Of a DNA stretch of 64,000 nucleotides, positions 24,301 through 35,069 are shown piece after piece. The notes under the pieces were generated by a model, which had not been told where the DNA came from, did no database searches, and saw nothing but the letters and a program-made list of their open reading frames with translations. The translations under genes were made by a program, and so were the position numbers. Within the stretch, counting starts at the first letter, position 1. Every line of letters begins with the position of its first letter. This DNA comes from Istiophorus platypterus (taxonomy: Eukaryota > Chordata > Actinopteri > Istiophoriformes > Istiophoridae): NCBI GenBank assembly GCA_016859345.1, contig CM029115.1, positions 12,228,501 through 12,292,500 of the forward strand. Direction: 5' to 3'.

Positions 24301-27300
24301 ATTATAAGACAGGGCTTTAAAATTTCTTAGACTACTGTTTTTGTATCACCTTTGTCACTGTAGAGCCTTTTTTTGGTTATTGGATTCTTACTCTGTAAGT
24401 TGTTATCAATTCTCTTCCCATCCACCTAACCCAAATGTATAAAAAACTACAGGGTAATAACAGAGATAAAGTTTATAAAGGTAATAAAGCTTAAGATATT
24501 AAGATATCATCACAGCCATTATTCTAAAAAGCCATTAAAAATAATTATTTATAGCCTTGGGCCTAAGCTTAGAAAACATGAACAAGTAAACTAAAACAAA
24601 ACCTTTATTATTATATATCATCACAATGCTTGGTTGCCATTTGCCTTATTTAATTTCATAATCTTTATTTTCTGGTTGAAGTTTTCAGTTCAAAAATTTT
24701 TCATCACAGACATGAAAATATTCAACTATGGAATATCAGTTTTCTCTGAATTGTGCCTTTGATATATGATAGGTAGGTAATTAATGGACTGGATGTACTT
24801 GGTAGAATGGAAACTTGTTGAACACAATCCATTAGGATTAATATTTCCATAACAAAAATTACTAGCAGTGTGGATGAAAAAGGACGTTTGTTTGCATTCT
24901 ACACTTAAGCCAGGATTCACTACAAAGCAGTGCTTTGTATTTTACCAAAGGTCGCAGGGGAGCCTCAGTGTTGGTGTTTTTGTGGAGCTAAGCAATGGGT
25001 GGGTTTTCAAATTAATTGTTACATGGCAGGGATAATATATTTGTTACCTATCATATTTTACTGTTATAGGTCTGGCTTTTGGCAGACATTTAACGAAAAA
25101 TGGCTGGCTTGCATTACTTTATTACCAAATCCCTCTCCTGGTTTATGCCTCAATTACACACAGAGTGAAATGCAGACCATGTTATGCTATGCATTGGGTT
25201 GCTGAGTCAAGCAGGTGCATACAATGTATAAACCAGTATTGTTTCTAAGGTGCATTTTAATCCATGATTGATTATCCCCATTCAGCACAAACCTTCTGTG
25301 GGGTTACATGGTGGGCGAGGCTTCTTTACTGCATTTTGGGTTAAAGTTGCTGTTCATTGCACTAAAACATAAAGTTTATGGCCTTGTTGCCATACCACCC
25401 GTGGTTACTTGGATTTGTTGTTGTTGTTGTTGTTGTTGCTGTACAGTGCCTTTAGGTCATCTGCATTATTTTCGTAGCCTTGCTGATTTAATTTACTGTA
25501 CATCTAACAGAGATATCCCTACCATCTTAATGTCTGGACCTTCAGGAGTAAAGTCAGAATGAACTGTGATGTCTTAACAGGAACTCGATATTTTGTGAAA
25601 CTTTGATGCTTTGCACTGTGCATCACAACTTTCTATAGCTTGGAAAAAAGCTATCTAGATCACGTTTCTTGCAGCTTTGAGCTATGAAAGTAAATTATTA
25701 GATTATACTGTAGATAATGACACAGGATGTGATTTGGTAAACCAGAGAGAAAGGGTGCTATGATAAACAGATTATGAGCATAAGCCATGACAGTAGTGAC
25801 GGGATACAGTTCCACTATCGGCTTGAGGAATGCCCCGTCATGTCAGTACATGAACAGCGAGCTGCACAGTGACGTCTTAGTTCTCTCTTCTACCGACGCT
25901 CAGGATAAGGCATTTATCTCTCTGCATGCAGTTCCTTCATGGTCAACTAAAACAGGCTAACTAATACGTGCCATTTTAAACAGTGCATTATGTTGTGGCA
26001 ACTCACATGCATAACAAATGACTATGCTTTTTACACAGACTGAGTCACAACTACCGGTTATTTGCACCACACGATAATATGTTTCAAAGTGCTAAACTGT
26101 GTGAGCAGAAGGAGTCATCCAAAGTTTCATCCTTCAAAACTCCAATGTCCACATCCTGGCACTGAGACATGAATATCTACATATTTTATCTGCTTTTTTT
26201 CAAGAAAATCTGCAGTTCTTTAGTGTGGTTGTTCTATTTTAGAAATCAAATGGAACACAAATAGCAAAAAGATAAATTGTGAATTCATTCAACTAACTTT
26301 GTCATTTAATTAAATTGGCAACAGCTGTTGTAATCAGACATGTTTTAATATGGTAATATAAACTCAAGGCTATAAAGCGTTCGCTGCTCAGATTGCTTGG
26401 GTCATTAATGTGTACTCAACTAATTATCAGGGTATTATAGACAGCACTTGAAGACAGCCATACCAGCACAAGCATGATGTATACTCCCGGCAGGAGGAAT
26501 TAGGCACTTATCTATAAATAAACAAAGAAAATTACTGATAATAACATCAATGGACTGATCTGGATTAAAAAAAAATAATAATAAAAAACTCTCTATATAT
26601 CCTGTAGGGAAAATAAAGGATATTTTAATTCTCTGGGGTGATGTGTGCCATAGCAAGGTGGAATTATCGTTAAAGTAGTACATATGTTGAAGCTTTGTCA
26701 AGCTACTGTTTGAAAAGGACATCAAGTCTTCCGAAATATTTTGTGCTCAAAATGAGGACACCAGATACTCTACTGACCTAAATCATTCAAGCTGAAACAG
26801 TCTTACATTAGCCATTCTTTCAAATACTGTAACATGCTGATATTGAAATTAAGTTTTAATGACAATTTCAGGCAGGCAAAGATTCGAAAATTTTTGCTTG
26901 TGCTTTAATGTTACCAAATTGTAGAAAAATTTGACAAACACCTTTCTGTGACTTGGATAAGTTGAAGTTCCTTGTCTCTCTGTCTGTCTCTCATTAAGCT
27001 CTTTTGTGGGCTCTCTGTCTCCATCTTATATCGTTCTTTTTCATCTTCTTGTGTCTTGATGGATGTGGCTGTACTCAAACATCTCAACAGATATACTGTC
27101 ATCTCTCATCCATGTCAAAAAGTAATGAAACATTGCATTACTGTGTATTAGCCAATGCGCCTTAGTGGAGCTGCCAACTTTCTATAAGATGTACTGAATA
27201 AAACATCTTTTCTACACTCAAATGTAATGCCAAGTAAACAGTCTACTAACATTCTTAAACTGAAGCAATGTACTCCATTAAGTGTCTTGAGATCACATAT

Positions 27301-30300
27301 TACAATGCAGTTACACATGTAATATGAGCTTTCCTGATTTCCATGCGTAAGGTCTTTAAACGATGGTCAGACAAAACTGGCACATTATACCAATATATTT
27401 CAAGTGGCTGACTATCCAGTAAACACTTTTCTAAGCAAAACATCAAGAACTTAGGAAAAAGACTATAATGAATTTCCTGTTGGCCAAAAGGTCTCATGTG
27501 GAAGAAAGTCGCCTTCATAATATTAAATAAATAAAACTGCACACATACATACACATATGATTTGCCATTTTACCAAACACTATTTTTAACATCTACAAAA
27601 AAATTCAAATTCCTATAAGAAAAAAATAGCTGATTGGCTGGAATTGTATGTTATTGAAACCAGCCTATTGTTGGGGAGGCCAGGTTTGTGTTGCAGGGTG
27701 ATTTGATGCCCCACTTACGCCAAGTTCGCCCTCTGCTGCATCTCCCTCCGGTTTCCCGTGGTCTCACAAGGTTCACCCACTCCACTGATACTGCTGCTGG
27801 CCAGACAAAAACTGTGTGCTCCGATGTGGAAAGCAGAGCAAAGGCAGCTCTAAATCCATACAATGCATGATGATGTGACCCTGCTGCTGCCCTGGTAGAG
27901 TCATCTCCCATCAAGAGGGTCAACAAGCAAAATCCACTGAAGTAAGATGAACAAGAGGACACAGAGATGTGGACTTTAGCCCACATGCATTTAGTTGTTT
28001 TAACTAGCTTGAGGAAAATATATGATCATATCTGGCTTGGTTATCCTGTTCTGAAAAATTACACAAGCTGATCTTTCACAGACTGAGGCAAACTAGCCCT
28101 CTCCTCCCACTTCATCCTCCTCTGCTCCCGTGCTCCTTCTCTTACTCTGTGCTCTTTCTCTCTCATAAAGCCACGCATCATGAGCATGCTGCCTATTGGT
28201 TTTTGAAGCACTGGGACAGCAAGGGTAGGGAGTGGCATCTCTGCACACACATAGATATTTACGTGCCACCCATGAAAACTCAGATACGCAGACATGCATT
28301 AGAGGAAACAAATCACACAACCCCATGTAATGCAATGGCCTTAGAGAGAAGTTTATATACACCTGGCTTCAACCATGCTTCAAGATTAAAAAACACACAA
28401 TGACGTGAAGATTGTTCAACCTGAAAATGTCAGACTTGTTTCAACCCCTAACCAAGCATTCTTTTAGTAAATGAGCAATCGCCTGAGCTTTTAATGTAAA
28501 CTGTATGGGTTTATACAATAACCAACTTGCCAAACAAGTAATATGCAAATTGCGATCCCTTAAACATTTACTTATATTTGCATGCTGAGGTTTCCACAGT
28601 GGAAAGAAAGTAGGTGGATAGCTGTGGAGGACTGACAACAGCTGTGAATTGGTTTTGTTTTGCTTTTCACATGGTGGGCTGCCACAGCTTGTTACCCTCA
28701 GTCACAGTAAGAGAGTGACAGCACACGGGGTAGACGTAAACTATACAGATGGATAGATCCTCAGCCATGCTCAGCAACAGCCTTGCTCAGTCTGAATGCT
28801 AACCAACCGCCATCATTGTAATGCCCAGCCAGGCACACAGGCACCAAAGCCGACATCTCGGCTTTCCTGCTGTTAATCAGCTTCCCTAAAATAACATCAT
28901 TACATCAGTGATAATAGGCTTCACTGTCATCTACCCATAAAATATCCCTCCAGAGTTTTTGATTTCTACAAGCAGGGGTGTCCAGTTAAGAACATTCTCT
29001 TCCTGCTGAATCAAAGCCATCAACAGAATGTGGATTAACTGATATAAATATCAATAGTGTATCTCAATCCTGTGGCTGTTCTTTTATACAGGTAACAATG
29101 CAGTGACGTAACTGTTAAAAGAAACCCTTTTATCCTTTATTATACTAGGGTTGCGAGTCATATCCAAACTATTGGACATCATATCATAGACGTTGTCGGT
29201 GGTGCCGCAGTTTGTTAAAAGAGATCATCAATAGGTCAAGTGTAAACTTTGCAAACAGCAGTTTGCATATCGTAACCAACATGGTATATCATCTAAAAAT
29301 GGTATGTTAACTTGTCTGAATTATGTTTATTAATAAGTCATTTAGGCTGATGAGACTACTAGGTAGAGTGCACTCAGTCCACTGGGGCTTTATTAGTTCA
29401 TCTACAGATTTTTGGTGATTGACAGCCCTATATTATACTTTTGTGCAGGAACACGTCTGTAGTTATAGAGTACTTAAGCCCAGGACTGTCTATGCAAAGT
29501 CCCCAACCTGCCTTTCAGCACATTCAACTAATGCACTTCAGAAATCATGGGTGTTGTCAAACACACAAACACAACTGAAATGTTTCTGAGGATCCTGTTA
29601 ATGGTATAATGAGTGGCTCTGAAGTCTTTAAAACAAGACGTAGGAGTGAAAAGGCAGGGCAGTATGGGTGTTGGAAGGGTATGACAGAACATTGCGGAGA
29701 ACACTGAAAATGCACAGAAACCGTAGGCTTTCCCTTATCAATGCACAACACAGATCTTACACTAATAAAAGTGGGACTGGTATTTCCATAAATGAATTCA
29801 GTAAAGCAACCCTTAGCATATGCATCTTTTGGGACACAGGGGCACAAACACAGTCTAATATAAGCTACAGTGGTCTATATAGCTTTCCAGCAAGGAATAT
29901 TGCAGTAATTTCATTAAAAAAAAGTACAACAGGAAATTACAGGCTTAATACTAATTGCTGGGCTAACCAGTCATCAAAACTGTGTAATGACTGATCCAAT
30001 CCATTAATAAAGGCCTTCTTTGTTATAAAAGTGCTGTAACTTTATGGCCAGTGGGAACAGCCTCCATCAGGGAAAAACCTAGTTAAGCTATGTGACATGA
30101 TCCCTGTGCCATTTCAGAATTCCATTTTCTCTGCCACTCTACACAAAGGGCAATTAGGTAGTGCCGGTGGTCAATTAACATTGTAGTTACAGGGAGGTTT
30201 CCACAGCTAAGTGCTAAACTTATTCATACAGCCACTGATCTTAAAATCCAACTTTCCTTTCCCTTTTTCTCCTTTCTCCTACCACTACCTCCTCAAGGAA

Positions 30301-30566
30301 ACCCTTTATGACTTAAAATCCTCTCTAATCTTCGTGGAAACTCAAAATCAACGACGCATTTCCCAACAAGCTGTTTGTTTAAGCTCAGGCTTTGGGCTGC
30401 AGGCTTCTAAAGGCAGCAGGAATGCGCACTGTGAGGGCCACCTGATATCTTTGCTCTTGCCTCTACGTTAAGCTATCATAAGTGTGAAATTCACATCAGT
30501 GCTGTAGCCATTGTTTATGAATGGCACACTGGTGTACAGAGGTGAGAATGAATGTGACTGCTAATG

Positions 30567-30598
<32 letters not shown>

Positions 30599-33500
30599 GA
30601 CATTTAGTTTAGCTTTCACAGTCACTGTGCAACACAGCCCGGGACCAATTTCAATAGTGAGGAAGTTTTTTACAATCACTCTTCCAATGTGCACTTTGAA
30701 GGCAATGAATACAACTCAAGGGAATACAAGATGAGTCTTAGAGCCTGATTATAGACGGCATACACAGCTAGCTACACAGCTTAGGGGGCAGGGTGAGATT
30801 CAGAATCACTCAGGGTAGTCAGCTGTGAATGTAAAACTGAATGGTAGATTTGGCACTGGCAAATGTTATTACAAGCGCAGTGAAAAAAAGTCAAAAACAA
30901 ATGCATGCATGTTGTGTATTACACTGGATAGACTGGATGTTCACATAAATAGCGTGACACAAGATGAATTGATTTTATGCCATAAAATATGGCGATTAAG
31001 CTCATTATATTGTCTGAAGATCAAAACTTTAGCTATGCCCATAACTGTGATCCATTTTGCCCCAATCCCTGTTTATTAGATTTGGCATTATCTATAGGAC
31101 AGCACCACTGGATGAGATGCTAACCACACAGAGGGTCCACAACACACTGTCTATCACAGTGGATCAGTGACACATTCTGAAGTAGTGACATATCCTTGCT
31201 TTAAATGGCTTGTCATTAAAAGCTCATGGCAGCACCTTATGACTTGTTTGTTCTTGAAAGTCATCCACTGCCAGACAAGAAGATGAATGAAAACAGTGTA
31301 ACTAACTCCTAGGGGGGCCTGTGTCTGGCTTGGCTTATATTGCCAATGGCAGGTGTTCTCATGATAAGTAAACAAATATAAAGTACACACATTCAGCATT
31401 TGACCTCAAACAAGATGTTAGCTGGGTACATCTAATAACAGTAAACCAATCAATTAGAAAAAAAAAAATCAGTTTCCTTCAAAATATCTATACTGTGTAA
31501 AGGCCATAAGGGTAGCTCTCATTTTGATAAACATCATCATACACTTTCTAACACTATTGGGAAATTGCAGGCTAATAATATCCAGACACTTAAAAGAAGT
31601 GCGGTCCAGCTTTCCAGTACATTCATCACCACTGCAGGCAATTCACCAAAACCACAAACCAAATACAGGGGAATATAGCTTGTGCTGTGTATGTGCCTTG
31701 CACAACTTGGTCAGAAAAAAGCATTGCAGAGTAGGCTTAAGAGAGTGAGTGAGTAGATTCATTCTGACTCTCACTAGCACGTAAAGTTGTGTGTGTTTGT
31801 GAATGCAGCAGATACACATTTGACTACAAGTCACTCGTTGTGAAACAAGCAAGACCAAAGAAAATCGATGCCATTCATGCACAAGTGACAACTGTTCCAC
31901 TGCTTCACTGGCAACCCTGCAAGTTGATGAACAGGAATGCAAGTGCAAACCCATGAAGTCCCTATTCCCTTGGCAAAACATCTACTTCCACAATAGTACT
32001 ACATGTAAGAACTTGGATTCCAACGCAGTCAATTCCACTTCAGGTTGTTCATTACCAGTACAGGCAAGACTGGTGAAATGTTGGCCTTCCCCTTTCCTTG
32101 TAATCTGACAGGGAGATATAGGGTGGCTCCTAAAATAAGAGCTGAATCCTCACTCTGAGCCGAGTCACTTCCATATCTCACAGTATGAAGGGCTAGAAAT
32201 GACAAAGCTCAGCAGTTCTCTAATGAGACTATAACAAATGGGAGGGCTTTATTTAGGTTATTACAACACCAGCACACGGGTTTTAACATGTGCTTGTGTG
32301 CATGCCTGATAAATTCATAAAAATGCCTATATTTAGAGATGCAATTCTAAAATACAATGCTTAGGATGAATTATCCATGCTCCAATCAAAAAAAACATTT
32401 ACAATTACCCTCACTCAGGCCTGTTTGACTTTTATAAAAAAAAAAGTTTATATATATATATATATATATATAAACTTTTTTTTTCAAATACCTAATGCCC
32501 ATTAAGTCTGTGGACTGTAAATTGGCTCTACTAAATTGCGCATCAAAGCAGAACCATTACATTTTCATCTAAACCATTTCTATTCCCCATGTTACTTGAT
32601 AGAGCACAATCCTTCGCTGAGAATAATTACGATACTATGGCAGTGACATACAAACAGGTGTTTTATGGGGCTGCAGAGTGACAGTGTCCCAAGGGTCTGC
32701 TATAAAAGAACTAATTAACCTTAATCTAGTTTACAGACGTAAATGGGTGACTACTGATCAATGAATCAAAATTAAGCATTTGATTTATTAGAAATGTACA
32801 GTATTAACAATGTCAGCAGGGCGGTATTTGTGCACCCCCTATATATCAGGTGTATCCATACAGGTATTTCCCAGGTCCTTGACTCAAGCTGAACTCCGTA
32901 CAGATGTGAGCAATTATGTCTAGTGCCCATGTTGCAGGCATGACACACATGGTTTTTGAAACAACAGGAAAGGAAAAGATAAAGATGTTCCTTACCTAGA
33001 TGACATGCACTGACCTCAGCCAGACTAAAGTGAGCATTTGCCATCTGCGACTCTTCATCAAACCACATCACTTTACTTGCCTCCTATTACCTTTCCTTCG
33101 CGGTAAAACTGGCCTGCTGAGTTATTCCCCTATGAAACTGATCAGCCAATCATTTTAGGATGTAGAGACTGCATAAGTAACCCCCTTCCAGGTGAATATG
33201 CTCATTTTCTTGAAGGAGAAGGCCACAGTCCATTCGATTTTTCTATATGAATTTTGATTATCTAGATTTCAATTTTATATATATGTGTATGCTACATTTT
33301 TTTGGGAATACAAAACTGAATTAGGCTCTGTTGATTCTTTTCTGTCCTTTATCTTTAGTCTGCTCTAATTCATGTAATATGAAAAAAAAATCAAAAAGTT
33401 ATGCGCAATTCTTAATTCTTATGTTAAGTCTTTTTAATTTTGTTAGACCATTTGTCGAATTATATGAAAACTGAAAAAAGAGCAGGAGAGGCAATTTCGT

Positions 33501-34816
33501 TTGATGGCGTTATTCTGTGTTGTTCAAATAAGGTACTTATTATTTACATACTTACAAATTACTTGGGTTGTGTTGTGATATTAGCTCATGTCAGTCGTTT
33601 AAATACAGTTTTCCTAGCAGATTGAGATGCACTTCAGTACCTTAAAAACACTTTTTTATATAGTTGGTCACCTATTGTTCAATAATGTGTTAAATATTCA
33701 GTTAAATAAAATTGTTAAAATTAGCATCTATACTCTAAACGCATAATTTTTTTTTTTAAGGTTCACAATGCTGCCTGTAAAAATATGAGAGGAACATTAA
33801 TACTGTCCTGCTGCAAGCTTCATTTAGAACAAGGGTTTTTAACCAATGACCCAGCAATAATTTGACATTAATTTAGCTGAGTAAACAAAGACTCGGTGTA
33901 TGATAAAAATGCAAATTACGCCACCAATTCCACTTAAACTGAGTAACTGTAGTTAAACAAGTTTGCACATTTCAAAAAGCAAACAACATAGCAAACACAA
34001 ACTTCGTTGAACTGAGATTATATCATTGCTACAACTGTTTGGTTATATGAAATCCAGAGTACATGGGGCAGTGACTGTGGGCTGTAGATCACAACTGCTG
34101 GAAAACTCCTACTGAACCTGATCAAGTCAACAATAAGTCAAAGGGAGACCTCGAACGTATGACAGCGGGAAGGAAGTGAACTGAGCAGAGGGAGCAGAAA
34201 GAACAGGATGCTCGAAAATGTCGATTTCTAGGTGTCGATGGAGAAAACGTGACATTTACTGGCGATGCACTTACTGGTTCGTGGGAGGTGCGGAGAGGGG
34301 GAACACCACCTCTTCTTCCTCGTATTCCGGTCCATCCTGCATGTCGCTCTCATCCACAGTGCCGCCGAGCCCCCCGCAGCCCGGAGGAGGAGGAGGAGGC
34401 GGTGGCAGCGGGGGGAAAACGGTGGGCCCGTCCGGGCCGGTCGACGTGGGAGAAATCCGACTGGCTGGACCCTCCGAAGTGGGAGAGCAGCACACGCCGC
34501 CCACGGTCCCTGAGCTTGTTCCTTGGAAAACCGAATGTCCACCTCCTGCTCCGCCACTCCCAGCGGTGGACAGCGCCGGTCCGGCCATCATCTCCCCGCC
34601 GGGCATGAGGCAGATCAGGCTCATGTCGGGAAGCGAGTCCGGCGATGTGTTCGGATGCTGGCGGAGAGCCGGCGCGGGTCCTTGTCCCAAATCGGTGACT
34701 CGCACCCTGCTCGACTTGGGGTAGAAGGGGAAAGGGGCCGTCTCCGGGCCTCCTCCGCCCGCCACCCCTGTCGCGACCGAGCCCGTATCCTCGCTGCTGA
34801 CCTCCGCGGCCATCAT
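9547..34816 (-). CDS. rasa1: Ras GTPase-activating protein 1 (p120GAP), 25 coding exons, complete
   Basis: p120GAP stimulates GTP hydrolysis by Ras and is recruited from the cytosol to phosphotyrosines on activated receptors and to p190RhoGAP. The 25 exons join in frame to 1050 residues (human 1047). In order: a Gly/Ser/Pro-rich N-terminus (1-180) with a proline run at 135-145 and an acidic YEEEE; first SH2 (about 182-272, phosphotyrosine-binding Arg208); SH3 (279-341); second SH2 (352-442, Arg378); PH (about 475-579); C2 (596-708); RasGAP (about 740-1000). The catalytic arginine finger is Arg792 in FRATTLAST (human Arg789), and Arg906 in FLRLIGPAILNP matches the stabilising human Arg903. The start is the tandem Met-Met of the family (MMAAE). 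Introns 2-24 hold only short repeats. Fish can carry two rasa1 copies; I cannot say which paralogue this is. Confidence 0.98.
9722..9856 (-). CDS. rasa1: rasa1 coding exon 24
   Basis: End of the GAP domain, residues 979-1023 (TDLSRDLAALHEVCATHSDE, then LRTLSNERGAQQ). Acceptor TTACTAG, donor CAG|GTGAGA. Confidence 0.95.
10296..10373 (-). CDS. rasa1: rasa1 coding exon 23
   Basis: RasGAP (EPYMEGVNPFIKNNKHRMIM, then FLDELG), residues 953-978. Acceptor CAAAAAAG, donor GGG|GTGAGC. Confidence 0.95.
10495..10583 (-). CDS. rasa1: rasa1 coding exon 22
   Basis: RasGAP (DPPSSTAGRTLTLVAKSVQN, then LANLVEFGAK), residues to 952. Acceptor TTGCAG, donor AAG|GTATTA. Confidence 0.95.
10694..10761 (-). CDS. 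rasa1: rasa1 coding exon 21 (RasGAP signature)
   Basis: Contains GFVFLRLIGPAILNPRMFN, the RasGAP signature, with Arg906. Residue 909 is Gly where human has Cys. Acceptor TTTCCCAG, donor CTG|GTGAAT. Confidence 0.96.
10925..11011 (-). CDS. rasa1: rasa1 coding exon 20
   Basis: RasGAP (TLRFIYGCLQKSVQQKWPTN, then TMRTRVV). The acceptor CCATCAAG has a short pyrimidine tract; donor AAG|GTAAAC. Confidence 0.94.
11155..11270 (-). CDS. rasa1: rasa1 coding exon 19
   Basis: RasGAP helices (LNPSKLEKNEDVNLNLAHLL, then LSELVEKIFMAAEILP). Acceptor TTTTAAG, donor ACC|GTAAGC. Confidence 0.95.
11874..12016 (-). CDS. rasa1: rasa1 coding exon 18 (arginine finger)
   Basis: RasGAP catalytic exon. FRATTLASTLMEQYMKATA contains Arg792, the arginine finger that enters the Ras active site. 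Ends at QSCE, residue 832. Acceptor TTAACAG, donor GAG|GTAAAG. Confidence 0.97.
12171..12226. repeat. 28-bp tandem duplication in rasa1 intron 17
   Basis: Two adjacent, nearly identical 28-base copies (each starts TATACCCCTTCATATTACAC), lying just upstream of exon 18 on the plus map. Confidence 0.9.
12253..12412 (-). CDS. rasa1: rasa1 coding exon 17
   Basis: Start of the RasGAP domain (MILQKEFHVIYALAHVCGQD, then LLLRIFRHEKAEAPLLRTLN). Acceptor CTCTGCAG, donor AGG|GTAAAA. Confidence 0.96.
12513..12685 (-). CDS. rasa1: rasa1 coding exon 16
   Basis: End of C2 and linker to the GAP domain, residues 674-731 (FMRCQLNRLQKGQMIDEW, then ARYSMEKIMPEEEYSEFKE). The acceptor CTCTCAG is good. The donor GAG|GTTCGA is unusually poor after the GT, yet the frame and homology demand it. 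Confidence 0.94.
12827..12903 (-). CDS. rasa1: rasa1 coding exon 15
   Basis: C2 domain continued (INRFEISLSNKTKKSKESDI). It yields no long open frame of its own; it was found by joining exons 14 and 16. Acceptor GTTTCAG, donor TCT|GTAAGT. Confidence 0.93.
13084..13241 (-). CDS. rasa1: rasa1 coding exon 14
   Basis: First part of the C2 domain, residues 596-647 (EEAHKLPVKYFTNPYCNIYL, then VAKTHPREGQNPVFTEEF). The usual Trp of NPVW is Phe here. Acceptor CTGTCAG, donor TGA|GTGAGT. Confidence 0.96.
13899..13979 (-). CDS. rasa1: rasa1 coding exon 13
   Basis: Last PH helix and linker (DWMKCLQTFCSNLRK, then TSNKRLRQ), residues 569-595. Acceptor GTTTACAG, donor CAG|GTATAT. Confidence 0.95.
14373..14460 (-). 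CDS. rasa1: rasa1 coding exon 12
   Basis: PH domain (PNCFQIVVQHFSEEQYIFYF, then AGEAPEQAQ), residues to 568. Acceptor TTTTTCAG, donor CAG|GTAATA. Confidence 0.95.
14654..14810 (-). CDS. rasa1: rasa1 coding exon 11
   Basis: PH domain core (RWKNLYFILEGNDAQLIYFE, then PKGLIDLSVCSVYGVHDSLF). Acceptor CCTTCAG, donor CAG|GTGAGA. Confidence 0.96.
14961..15084 (-). CDS. rasa1: rasa1 coding exon 10
   Basis: Linker and start of the PH domain (DGREIYNTIRRKTKDAFYKN, then VKKGYLLFNK). LLFNKGKGK is one residue longer than human LLKKGKGK. Acceptor TACTGTAG, donor AAG|GTATAC. Confidence 0.95.
15275..15437. repeat. (TA)n microsatellite in rasa1 intron 9
   Basis: Long TA repeat with interspersed ATAG units, between exons 9 and 10. 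Self-complementary and likely variable in length. Confidence 0.95.
15656..15734 (-). CDS. rasa1: rasa1 coding exon 9
   Basis: End of the second SH2 (DDIIDHYKKEQIVEGYNLRE) up to PVSVQ at residue 445. Acceptor TTTTGCAG, donor CAG|GTAGGT. Confidence 0.95.
15887..16037 (-). CDS. rasa1: rasa1 coding exon 8
   Basis: Core of the second SH2, with CSFLVRPSDNTPGDYSL (Arg378 in FLVR) and FKISPTPNNQYMMGGRYYN. Acceptor TTTCATAG, donor CAG|GTATGT. Confidence 0.97.
16224..16276 (-). CDS. rasa1: rasa1 coding exon 7
   Basis: Start of the second SH2 (WYHGKITKQEAYNLLMT). Human has WFHGK here. Acceptor TTCTATAG, donor CAG|GTACCA. Confidence 0.95.
16861..16918. repeat. 29-bp perfect tandem duplication in rasa1 intron 6
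   Basis: Two adjacent identical 29-base copies (each starts TAAAAGTATAAAGGAAGTAA), between exons 6 and 7. Probably a recent duplication, since the copies have not diverged. Confidence 0.93.
17063..17094 (-). CDS. rasa1: rasa1 coding exon 6 (32-base exon)
   Basis: Short linker GREEDPHEGK plus two bases of Val351, between SH3 and the second SH2. Acceptor TTTTCAG, donor AGT|GTAAGT. It is too short to show as an open frame but is required to keep phase. Confidence 0.93.
17385..17502 (-). CDS. rasa1: rasa1 coding exon 5
   Basis: Second half of the SH3 domain, residues to 340 (FLKGDMFIVHNELDDGWMWV, then EEQGLIVEDLVEEV). The tryptophan pair of the ligand groove is present. Acceptor ATCTTCAG, donor GTG|GTAAGT. 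Confidence 0.97.
18261..18331 (-). CDS. rasa1: rasa1 coding exon 4
   Basis: First half of the SH3 domain (PVEDRRRVRAILPYTKVPDT). Acceptor TTCCACAG, donor CAG|GTGAGT. Confidence 0.96.
19526..19661 (-). CDS. rasa1: rasa1 coding exon 3
   Basis: End of the first SH2 (IIAMCGDYYIGGRRFSSL, then GYYSYVSCLLKGEKLL) up to PVAPPE at residue 277. Acceptor TCAACAG, donor GAG|GTGAGA. Confidence 0.97.
21345..21497 (-). CDS. rasa1: rasa1 coding exon 2
   Basis: Completes Gln181 and encodes most of the first SH2 (WYHGKLDRTIAEERL, then YLIRESDRRPGSF with Arg208). Acceptor TTTCTCAG, donor CAG|GTATGA. An in-frame ATG lies 50 bases upstream in the intron. Confidence 0.97.
25415..25438. repeat. (TTG)8 microsatellite
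   Basis: Uninterrupted TTG repeat in rasa1 intron 1. Confidence 0.9.
30567..30598. repeat. (CT)n-(CA)n compound microsatellite
   Basis: About 12 CT units run into CACACACA, within rasa1 intron 1. Confidence 0.9.
32437..32484. repeat. Perfect 48-bp palindrome with a TA core
   Basis: A9-GTTTA, a TA repeat, then TAAAC-T9: every base pairs with its mirror position around 32460/32461. The flanking non-TA arms also match, so it is more than a plain TA microsatellite. It lies in rasa1 intron 1. Confidence 0.93.
34275..34816 (-). CDS. rasa1: rasa1 coding exon 1
   Basis: Residues 1-180 plus two bases of Gln181. It holds the low-complexity N-terminus, with MMAAEVSSED at the start, glycine runs at 20-23 and 88-93, a proline run at 135-145 and PEYEEEEV just before the first SH2. 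Donor CCA|GTAAGT. Plus-strand open frames at 34218-34724 are antisense shadows of this GC-rich exon. Confidence 0.95.
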
Positions 34817-34943
34817 ATTAGGAAAACGCGTAGAGGGGAAAAAGTCCAGAAGGGAACCCGCCCTTCCCCTCTGTTCTTACAACGCGCCTTCAGCGTTTGG
34901 GCTCCGGGGAAACAACGGCCGAAAGTTTATCGGAACCGCGTTC

Positions 34944-35069
34944 GGCTAGCCAGCTAGCGTTAGCCGACGAGCTAACTTAGCTCACTTAGCTGCGCCGACG
35001 GGCGGTAGCTTCGCCTCGCATTCGTTCGCTGCGGGTTAGCCAGGCTAACGCTTAGCCGCGGGGCTAGCG
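34944..35069. promoter_or_regulatory. GTTAGC/GCTAAC/GCTAGC motif cluster
   Basis: About nine near-identical hexamers in both orientations (GGCTAGC, GCTAGC, GTTAGC, GCTAAC, CTTAGC, GTTAGC, GCTAAC, CTTAGC, GCTAGC) fall within 126 bases of the rasa1 5' region. The repetition is seen directly; its function is unknown. Confidence 0.5.

Larger units (their letters stand above)
21498..34274 (-). other. rasa1: rasa1 intron 1 (12.8 kb)
   Basis: The largest intron of the gene, between the N-terminal exon and the first SH2 exon. I see no protein-coding exon in it. It contains a TTG repeat (25415-25438), a CT/CA tract (30567-30598) and a perfect palindrome (32437-32484). First introns of this size in vertebrates often hold enhancers; none can be proven here. 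Confidence 0.7.

Noticed and set aside
34218..34724. 168-codon plus-strand frame with Pro/Gly runs
   Set aside because: Antisense to rasa1 exon 1, whose GC-rich composition suppresses stops on both strands.
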